The translations under genes were made by a program, and so were the position numbers. Positions 57,892 through 64,000 of a stretch of 64,000 nucleotides of DNA are shown here, piece after piece (position 1 is the stretch's first letter; each line of letters begins with the position of its first letter). The stretch comes from Microbacteriaceae bacterium VKM Ac-2854 (GTDB lineage: Bacteria > Actinomycetota > Actinomycetes > Actinomycetales > Microbacteriaceae): positions 1 through 64,000 of the forward strand of contig JABMLH010000006.1 of NCBI GenBank assembly GCA_013205085.1, in the 5' to 3' direction. The notes below the pieces were generated by a model. The model searched no databases. It saw only the letters and a program-made list of their open reading frames with translations, and was not told the DNA's origin.

Positions 57892-59243
57892 CGGTACTCC
57901 TCCAGTCGCAACGAGACCCCTCGCCACGCGAATGCGGCGCCGACGAGCCCCGCGGCCAGCAACAGCCAGCACAGGATCGACGTGGTGATGCCGTAGCCCG
58001 ACAGCGTGTTCTCGGTCGCCTTCGCATCCGCGGTGATCGCCGTGTCCGCGGCCTTCTTGAACGTGTCGAACGCAGCGTTCGCTGTGCCGTCGCCGGTCTT
58101 CGTCGCCGCCTCGACGGCGGCGTCCCAGTTGCCGCCGACATCGAGTTGGCGGATCGCGTCGTGCTGGGCCGACCACGCGTTCAGCTGGTCGAGGAGGGAC
58201 TGATCGACCGTGCCCTCGCCGACCGCGTATTCGAGCCGTGTGCGCGCCTGCGCGATCGACGTCTGCACGCCGGCCTCGATCGACGCACCGGAGCCGCGCT
58301 TGATCAACGTGAACGATTCCTGCGACTTCGCATCCGTCGCCGACGTCAGCGCCTGCGACACCGCGAGGGTGGCGGCGTAGCTGTTCTGCCGCACCGAGCT
58401 CGCCTGCGACGCGGTCACGAAGAACAGCACCGTCGCCACGATTCCGAGCAGAGTCAGGATGGCCGTGCCCGTGACCAGCGGACGGTTCAGGTAGCGGCGC
58501 GTCTTCCGCGCGAGCCAGACCTGGCACAGGATCAGCAGCACCAGCGCGAGGGCCGCCCCGACGAGCAGGAACAACGCGTTCTGCAGCGCGGCGAACGCCG
58601 ACGCGACGCGATCGGCGCCGTTCTTCACCAGAGTGTTCAGCTCGGAGAGCATCTCGCCGCGCAGCAGCGTCGACGCCTGGTCGAGGTACGCGGAGCCGAC
58701 CGGGAAGCCCTGACGGTTGTTCGCCCTCGCCTGCTCGACCAGCCCGGTGTAGCGGGTCAGCGCATCCGAAACCTTCGCCAAGCCCGCCGCATCCGCCGAT
58801 TCGCTGCCTGAGAGGTTCGCGATCTGCTGGGAGACGGTGGCGATCGTGTCGTCGTAGTCGGCGCGCTGAGCGATCGGCTCGAGCCCACCGACGAGGAAGG
58901 CGTTGGAGGCGATCGCGTCGGCACTGACCAGCGCGTTGCGCACCTCCTGCACCGCGACCAGCTGCGCGGCCTGTCGCCGCGCCTCCCCCGCCGCGTTGGC
59001 CTGGAGCGAGCCGGCCTGCATCCCGAACACCCCGATCAGGATGCTCGCCACGACGCTGAGCACCAGCAGGATGCGCAGCTGCGCTGGTGTGGACCGCCGA
59101 CGCTGTTGCGGGTTCGGCGCCGGAGCCGGAGCCGGAGCCGGCGCCCCCGGTGCGGTCTGGGCCGGCAGCGGCGCCGCGCCCGGCGACGTCGCGGGGGTCA
59201 CGTGGTGTCCGCCGGGAACGGCGGCAGCGGCGGTGGTGCTCAT
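57888..59243 (-). CDS. glnX: GlnX-like transmembrane sensor protein
   Basis: The 451-residue protein has a Pro/Ala-rich cytoplasmic N-terminus (PAPAPAPAP) and four membrane helices (about residues 57-76, 197-218, 235-255 and 420-440). Two helical extracytoplasmic regions between them resemble chemoreceptor sensor domains. This is the layout reported for GlnX of mycobacteria, the partner that passes the GlnH signal to PknG. Both ends overlap neighbours by ATGA (the AAA ATPase and glnH genes). Confidence 0.85.
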   Translation of the reverse strand: MSTTAAAAVPGGHHVTPATSPGAAPLPAQTAPGAPAPAPAPAPNPQQRRRSTPAQLRILLVLSVVASILIGVFGMQAGSLQANAAGEARRQAAQLVAVQEVRNALVSADAIASNAFLVGGLEPIAQRADYDDTIATVSQQIANLSGSESADAAGLAKVSDALTRYTGLVEQARANNRQGFPVGSAYLDQASTLLRGEMLSELNTLVKNGADRVASAFAALQNALFLLVGAALALVLLILCQVWLARKTRRYLNRPLVTGTAILTLLGIVATVLFFVTASQASSVRQNSYAATLAVSQALTSATDAKSQESFTLIKRGSGASIEAGVQTSIAQARTRLEYAVGEGTVDQSLLDQLNAWSAQHDAIRQLDVGGNWDAAVEAATKTGDGTANAAFDTFKKAADTAITADAKATENTLSGYGITTSILCWLLLAAGLVGAAFAWRGVSLRLEEYR

Positions 59244-60865
59244 GCGCTGCTCTCCTTGCTCGGATCTTCGAGGACGTCGTCGGTGGCGGGGATGGCGGTG
59301 GGGGCGGAGGCGGGGGCTATGGGGGCTGCCTCGTCGGCGGGAGCCGCCTCGTCGGCGGTCGGAGCCGATTGCAGGCCGCGATCGATCGCGTCCGCGACCC
59401 GGGCGGGGTCGGCGGGCTCGGCCAGATCCTCCGGCTCGATCGTGCGCAGCTGCTCGATGCTCGGCTCGCTCACATCGCGCAACCGCCACGCGTGCCGGGC
59501 GATCGCTGCGTCGAGCACGTTGCGCACCCAACGACCGTTTCCGAACGCCTCCGTGCGGGCCTGCTGCGAGGCGAGCTCGTCGAAGGCGGCGAGCGTCGCC
59601 GGAGTCGGATCGAAATCGGCCTTCGTCGCCGTGAGCTCGAAGATCCGGCGCAGCTCCTCGTCGCTGTAGTCCGCGAAGTCGATCGTGGTGGAGAACCGAC
59701 TCGCCAGCCCGGGGTTGGTGTCGAGGAAGTCCTGCATCGGGCCCGAGTAGCCCGCCACGATCACGACAAGGTCGCCGCGGTGATCCTCCATGTCCTTCAC
59801 CAGAGTGGTCACCGCCTCGGCGCCGTACTGGTCGGACGCCAGAGCATAGGCCTCGTCGATGAAGAGCACGCCGCCGCGCGCCGAGGCGATCACGTCCGAG
59901 GTCTTGCTCGCGGTCTGGCCGAGATAGCCCGCCACCAGCTCGGAGCGGTCGACCTCGACCAGCTTGCCGGCGCTGAGGATGCCCAGCGCCCGGTAGATCC
60001 GCGAGACCAGGCGCGCGACCGTCGTTTTGCCCGTGCCGGGATTGCCCGTGAACACGAGGTGTCGCGTCAGCGTCGGGGTCGCCATTCCGGCCTCCGCGCG
60101 CAGCTTGTCGATCCGCAGCAGCTGGGCCTGACGCTTGATCTCGCTCTTCACCCGGCCGAGGCCGATCAGGCCGTCGAGCTCGGCGAGCAGGTCGTCGAGA
60201 CTCTCCTCCGGCAGGCTCTCCGCCACGGATTCAGCGGGCTTCTCCAGCTCGGCCGCCGGCTGGGTGCCCGTCGGCCCGGAGCCCGTCGGCGCGGTGCCCA
60301 AGGGCTCGGTGCCCGCGGATTCCGGCCCGCGCCCCAGCTTCGCCAGGATCTCGTCGACGCTCGGCACCCCCTCGGGCATCCCGCGCAGGTTCGTCAGATC
60401 GAATGCATCCGGCCGGACGATCCGGGTCTGATCCGGCGCGGTCGGTCGCGCCCCCGGCCTCGACGCTGCGAACGGTCCGACCGCCGCCAGCTGCGCGGCG
60501 GCCGTCGCCGAGGCGCCGCCGATCACGCTCATCCCGGGTGCACCCAGTGCACTCGCTGAGGAGATCACCTCCGTCAGCCCCTTCGCGTAGGCGCCGGCCT
60601 GCGGCGAACGCTCCGCAACCAGTCTCGTCAGCAGTTCCGTCGGCGCATTGCGCCAGCGCCGCGCACTCGCCGCCGCGGAGTAGAAGCTCTCCAGATCCGC
60701 GTCGGGTCCGCCGAGCTCGGCGATCCATTCGGCGCCCGCGCCGGGAGCCGATTCGCACACCGCTGCCGCCAGTCGCGACGCCTCGGCGCGCACCGCCGTC
60801 GCATCCAACCCCGCCCCCGTGCCGATCGACGCCAACGCGTCCACGGCCTGACCCAGACCGCTCAT
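59240..60865 (-). CDS. AAA ATPase (CbxX/CfqX-like)
   Basis: The product has 541 residues. An N-terminal helical part and a low-complexity spacer (PLGTAPTGSGPTGTQPAAE) precede an AAA domain with GLIGLGRVKSEIKR, Walker A GNPGTGKTTVA, Walker B GGVLFIDEAYAL, and sensor/arginine-finger region NPGLASRFSTTIDF. This is the CbxX/EccA class. A Pro/Ala/Glu-rich tail follows. It may remodel or assemble the signalling complex; no ESX genes are present. ATGA overlaps with both neighbours. Confidence 0.9.
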   Translation of the reverse strand: MSGLGQAVDALASIGTGAGLDATAVRAEASRLAAAVCESAPGAGAEWIAELGGPDADLESFYSAAASARRWRNAPTELLTRLVAERSPQAGAYAKGLTEVISSASALGAPGMSVIGGASATAAAQLAAVGPFAASRPGARPTAPDQTRIVRPDAFDLTNLRGMPEGVPSVDEILAKLGRGPESAGTEPLGTAPTGSGPTGTQPAAELEKPAESVAESLPEESLDDLLAELDGLIGLGRVKSEIKRQAQLLRIDKLRAEAGMATPTLTRHLVFTGNPGTGKTTVARLVSRIYRALGILSAGKLVEVDRSELVAGYLGQTASKTSDVIASARGGVLFIDEAYALASDQYGAEAVTTLVKDMEDHRGDLVVIVAGYSGPMQDFLDTNPGLASRFSTTIDFADYSDEELRRIFELTATKADFDPTPATLAAFDELASQQARTEAFGNGRWVRNVLDAAIARHAWRLRDVSEPSIEQLRTIEPEDLAEPADPARVADAIDRGLQSAPTADEAAPADEAAPIAPASAPTAIPATDDVLEDPSKESSA

Positions 60866-61407
60866 GTCGCGCTCGGCGGGGAGAGAGTGCCCAGAGTCCC
60901 GGGCTCGGCGGGGGCACTCAACGTGCTCTCGGTGAACTTCTCCGCCAGGAACTGACCGTGCGCGATCAGGGCGTTCGCGTCGGCGCGAGAGACTGCATCC
61001 GAGATCTTGTCCAGCGTCGCCCCGAGCAGGTCCAGCTGATCGCACAGGATCATCAGCGACGTCTTGCCCTTGTACACGGCTCGCCGGTCGGCGAAGTCGC
61101 GCGGCAGCCGGAGGTAGCCCTCGACCGCCTCCGGCAGGTAGCTCGTCGCCGTCGCGACGACCGTGTGCCCCTGCTGACTCATCCCGCCCAGCCGGTCCAG
61201 GCGCGGCACCATCTCGCGCACCGTCTCGTCGACCCGGCGGATCCGCGCGGTCACGATGCCCGGCACTTCACCGTTCGACGTCTCCGCGAGCACGCGGTCC
61301 AGAGCCGTCAGGATGTCGGCGCTGGTCGGAGCGGCGGGCAGCGCGACGGGCTCCGGCGCGGCGGGCTGCCCCGCCGTGCCGTCGAAGAGTCGCGACCACC
61401 AGCCCAT
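60862..61407 (-). CDS. XpaC-like protein, TelA partner
   Basis: This 181-residue soluble helical protein starts MGWWSRLFDG. The second half (SYLPEAVEGYLRLP...GKTSLMILCDQLDLLGATLDKI...ALIAHGQFLAEKF) resembles the C-terminal region of XpaC, the 5-bromo-4-chloroindolyl phosphate hydrolysis family, which in Bacillus is encoded next to a TelA homologue. The likeness is from memory of that pattern and should be tested by profile search. It sits 10 nt after the TelA gene. The ATG at 61407 is chosen because the conserved start begins there. Confidence 0.6.
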   Translation of the reverse strand: MGWWSRLFDGTAGQPAAPEPVALPAAPTSADILTALDRVLAETSNGEVPGIVTARIRRVDETVREMVPRLDRLGGMSQQGHTVVATATSYLPEAVEGYLRLPRDFADRRAVYKGKTSLMILCDQLDLLGATLDKISDAVSRADANALIAHGQFLAEKFTESTLSAPAEPGTLGTLSPPSAT

Positions 61408-61417
61408 CCGCGTGCTG

Positions 61418-62629
61418 CTAGCGGCCGAGATCGAGCGAGGAGGCGGCATCCAGCTCGGAGTTCGACCGGCGGGCGCGCTCGACGTAGTCGCCGGCCTTCT
61501 CGGTCTCGACCTGCAGCACGCCGATGGTCTGCGCCATGCTGTCCAGCGCCTTGATCTTGAAGTCCGAGATCGAGTCCATCGTCTGGTAGATGTTCGCGAA
61601 CGCAGCCTGCAGCTGCGGCAGTCCCACCGTCGCCGAGGCGGCCTGAGCTTGGATGTTCGCCGACTGGTCCGCGAGCATCCGCGACGTCGACTCGATCATG
61701 TTCGACGTCGTGGTGTTCAGCGCCGTGATCTGGTCGAGCACCAGCTTCTGGTTCGCCAGCGCCTGGGCCACGATCACCGCGGTGCGCAGCGCGGACACGG
61801 TCGTGGTCGTCGCGCGGTCGACGCCCTTGATCAGCTCCAGGTTGTTCTTGATGATCACGTCGATCGCCAGGTAACCCTGGATCGACACGGCCAGCTGGGT
61901 GAGCAGGTCCTGGTGCTTCTGGCGCACGTAGAACAGCACGTCTTCGCGCAGCGCGCGGGCGCGATCAGGGTCGGTCGTGTCGAGCTGGGCCAACGTCGCG
62001 GAGAGTTTCACGTCGAGACGCTCGGCGAGGTAGATGTACTCGTTGAGACGCGTCATCGTCTCCCACAGGTGCTGCTTCTCGAGGTTGAGCGCCGCGTTGT
62101 CCTTGCGGAGTTCGTCCTGTCCGTCGTAGAGCGCCTTGATGATCGCGTTCAGGTGCGACTGCGCGCTCTCGTACCGGCGGAAGTAGTCGGCGATCTTGTT
62201 GCCGAACGGGATGATCCCGAGGAACTTCTTGCCGATGTTGTCCTCGGACGGGTCGAGGTCTTCGACCGTGCGGCGCAGATCGAGCAGGGTCTGCCCGATC
62301 TTCGACCCCTCGGAGAGGCCGCCCTCCTTCAGGGCGCGCACCGGCGTGGCCAACAGGCGATTCGACGAGTCGGCGGCCGTGCGGATGTCGGCGTCACCCA
62401 TCGTGCGGATGTCGTTGGCCTTCGCCGCGAACTCGGGGCTCTTCGCCTCAACGCTCATCAGCGAAGCGAGGTAGCCGTCGACCTTGGCCTCGAGTCCGGG
62501 CAGCGCCGCCTCGGGCACCTTCGGCGCGATCGACGGCGCCGATGTGGTCGGCACGGCCGCGACCGGCTCGGGCGGAGTGAGCGACAGCGCGCTGGCAGCG
62601 GGCGGCGTCAAAGGAGTTGCCTCGGTCAT
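61418..62629 (-). CDS. toxic anion resistance protein (TelA family)
   Basis: This is a 403-residue TelA/KlaA-like cytoplasmic coiled-coil protein. Recognisable segments are NDIRTMGDADIRTAADSSNRLL, GIIPFGNKIADYFRRYESAQSHLNAIIKAL, YLAERLD, QLAVSIQGYLAIDVIIKNNLELIKGVDRATTTTVSALRTAV-type core and TALNTTTSNMIESTSRML. TelA is linked to tellurite and other stress in Ter-type systems, but its mechanism is unknown. It is the first gene of the long minus-strand signalling operon, with a weak -10 TATGAT at 62708-62703 upstream. Confidence 0.92.
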   Translation of the reverse strand: MTEATPLTPPAASALSLTPPEPVAAVPTTSAPSIAPKVPEAALPGLEAKVDGYLASLMSVEAKSPEFAAKANDIRTMGDADIRTAADSSNRLLATPVRALKEGGLSEGSKIGQTLLDLRRTVEDLDPSEDNIGKKFLGIIPFGNKIADYFRRYESAQSHLNAIIKALYDGQDELRKDNAALNLEKQHLWETMTRLNEYIYLAERLDVKLSATLAQLDTTDPDRARALREDVLFYVRQKHQDLLTQLAVSIQGYLAIDVIIKNNLELIKGVDRATTTTVSALRTAVIVAQALANQKLVLDQITALNTTTSNMIESTSRMLADQSANIQAQAASATVGLPQLQAAFANIYQTMDSISDFKIKALDSMAQTIGVLQVETEKAGDYVERARRSNSELDAASSLDLGR

Positions 62630-62863
62630 CGGGGTGTCCTCACGGGTTTTCGACTGGACCCCGTGCGTGCGGGGCGCCGATTGCGAACGAACGTCACCCC
62701 ACATCATAGCTCCGCGCACCCCGAGAGAGGGTGGCCGGCGCTGCCGGCGGGATACGGTGTTTCGTGGTGGTTCGTCGCGTTCGCCGCGGGATCTTTCGCG
62801 CTGTGGAGTTGTCAAGGTGCGGGCTCGGATGAGCGGGGTGGCGGTGCTTGTGCGGTCGGCTCG

Positions 62864-64000
62864 TCAGCCGGTGGGTCTGTCGCGTTGTGGGATCGTGCCG
62901 TCCAGCGGATTCTTGCTGATCAGTTCCGTGAGCCTCCTTTCCGGATCTGATTCCCTCGGCCGGTACAGGTAGTACCGGGAGCCTTTCCGGAGGATGCGCC
63001 AGTGCTGGTTGTGCAGCAGCAGGTGATGGGCCCGGCAGAGCAAGACCCCTTCTTGCAGGTCGGTCTTGCCGCCGTCCTTCTGCCATTCGTTAATGTGGTG
63101 CGCGTCGCACCAGGACGCGGGCCGGTCGCAGCCGCCCCAGAGGCAGCCGCCGTCACGGGCGGTCATCGCGAGGCGCTGCTTCACCGTGAACAGTCGCTGG
63201 GTGCGGCCGAGGTTCAACACGACACCGTCGTCGGTCATGGTGATCGGCGCGATACCGTCCGCGCACGCGGCGGTACGCACGAACGCCGCGGACACCACAG
63301 CCCGGGAGGTGCCGAGCAAACCCAGTCCGTCATCGGCGGCATCGGCCGCAGGGCCATCGAGCTGGTCGAACCCCTCAGCGTCGACAGTCGCCCCGTCGGG
63401 ACCGGCCGGAGCGAGTTCAGCGGCCCGGATGATCACCGCGACCGGTGCGCCCTGGCGCGGCAGCGCATTCTTGTCCGCAGCGACCGCGATCCGCAGCGCC
63501 GCACCGAACGCGTCGTGCCACAACTGCGGCACCGTCGGCGCATCCTCCGCAGCGGGCTCGTCAGTGAACCGCGGCTGACGCAGGGACGCGGCGACGACGC
63601 CGTCGCAGAGGGTGCGCAGGTTCTCCGCGACATCCGCCGTCAAGAACCCAGACACGCGGTGCATCCCATCCTCGGACGGCCCGACCGTGAGGGAGCGGCG
63701 GGCGAGGTTGCGGCGCTCGCGCGAGAGCACGAGGGTGCGATCCAGGCCGTCGCGACGGTACTTCGCCTCCCGGAACAAGGTCTCCGGTGTCATCGCGCCG
63801 CGGTCGCGGACCTGAAGCAGCAGGTCCCGGAGCGCGCGGGCTAGCGCGTGCCCTGCGACGTCCCGGGTAGGGGCGCCGATCCCGCGGATGATCGCCGCGG
63901 CTCCCGCGGAGGACAGCAGCCCCGCCTCCACGAAGCGCGAGAGCGCAGCGTTCCACCCGGATCCACACGCGCAGAAAGCGCCGCCCGAGCACGCTTCACC
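62864..64000 (-). CDS. DUF222/HNH endonuclease family protein (13E12-type), 5' end outside window
   Basis: The frame remains open to the window edge, so this is a partial gene of at least 378 codons. The C-terminal HNH nuclease reads LWGGCDRPASWCDAHHINEWQKDGGKTDLQEGVLLCRAHH, with the two Cys-containing zinc pairs and the His-His-Asn core. The upstream DUF222 part (GAMTPETLFREAKYRRDGLD; VSGFLTADVAENLRTLCDG) is helical. Such proteins are multicopy 13E12-repeat genes in actinobacteria, perhaps group I intron-like homing or housekeeping nucleases of unknown role. The spacer 62630-62863 shows no gene. Confidence 0.9.
   Translation of the reverse strand, partial: GEACSGGAFCACGSGWNAALSRFVEAGLLSSAGAAAIIRGIGAPTRDVAGHALARALRDLLLQVRDRGAMTPETLFREAKYRRDGLDRTLVLSRERRNLARRSLTVGPSEDGMHRVSGFLTADVAENLRTLCDGVVAASLRQPRFTDEPAAEDAPTVPQLWHDAFGAALRIAVAADKNALPRQGAPVAVIIRAAELAPAGPDGATVDAEGFDQLDGPAADAADDGLGLLGTSRAVVSAAFVRTAACADGIAPITMTDDGVVLNLGRTQRLFTVKQRLAMTARDGGCLWGGCDRPASWCDAHHINEWQKDGGKTDLQEGVLLCRAHHLLLHNQHWRILRKGSRYYLYRPRESDPERRLTELISKNPLDGTIPQRDRPTG

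Noticed and set aside
62800-62830. GGAGTTGTCAAGGTGC near the HNH gene, resembling part of an rRNA leader
   Set aside because: Only a few bases match GAGTTCTCAAGG at the left edge, and no rRNA or promoter lies nearby.
1-64000. CRISPR array, tRNA, IS element or prophage
   Set aside because: No regularly spaced direct repeats, cloverleaf, transposase or integrase were seen. All repeats found are palindromes or short coding repeats.

Overview
The window is about 64 kb of high-GC chromosome from an actinobacterium, most likely a member of the Microbacteriaceae. The placement is an inference. It rests on the GC-rich codon use, the many GTG/TTG starts and ATGA or GTGA overlaps, an actinobacterial pre-rRNA leader at the left edge, a GlnX-GlnH-PknG locus, and a DUF222/HNH (13E12-type) gene at the right edge. 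No insertion sequence, prophage, CRISPR array or tRNA gene is visible.

Layout. Positions 1-541 hold the minus-strand leader and two tandem promoters of an rRNA operon whose 16S gene lies just outside the window. From 0.5 to 9 kb are housekeeping or stress genes: MarR and LtrA proteins, a luciferase-like oxidoreductase, a GlsB-type membrane protein, a hydrolase, an aldo/keto reductase, an epimerase, a HAD hydrolase and a Gfo/Idh oxidoreductase. From 9 to 13.9 kb a two-component system is divergent from a MacB/FtsX-like ABC exporter. From 14 to 22 kb are an EEP nuclease-like protein, a phosphatase with an EamA transporter, a MarR-MFS pair, and a transglutaminase/alpha-E/circularly permuted ATP-grasp operon.

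From 22 to 35 kb is a catabolic island: a lipoprotein sugar ABC importer, a ROK kinase and a ROK repressor, then a D-serine-dehydratase-like PLP enzyme, an N-acyl-D-amino-acid deacylase, a beta-propeller protein and RidA. A divergent dehydrogenase/isomerase pair and an M81 (MlrC-type) metallopeptidase follow. Deacylase, PLP enzyme and RidA form a plausible route from N-acyl-D-amino acids to keto acids. At 35.15-35.7 kb the tail of an ABC exporter gene abuts the tail of an AraC-family gene, which marks a deletion scar.

From 37.8 to 47.1 kb are a CE1758/CE1759-type monooxygenase/flavin reductase pair, a Baeyer-Villiger-type monooxygenase, and a compact biosynthetic pair: an NRPS (C-A-PCP, threonine-like specificity code) followed by an AT-less PKS (KS-ACP-TE).

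From 47.3 to 62.6 kb is a dense signalling region: a membrane Ser/Thr kinase, then on the minus strand TelA, an XpaC-like protein, an AAA ATPase, GlnX, GlnH, an unknown helical protein, PknG, a PP2C phosphatase, a small toxin-antitoxin-like pair, a VWA protein, a zinc-ribbon FHA protein and a membrane protein. Many of these genes overlap by 4 nt and three proteins share zinc-ribbon modules. This suggests one amino-acid-sensing phosphorylation pathway with several uncharacterised members.

The intergenic spaces carry an unusual number of long palindromes in at least four recurring families (A-D) plus several singletons. A fifth repeat has become part of a coding region.
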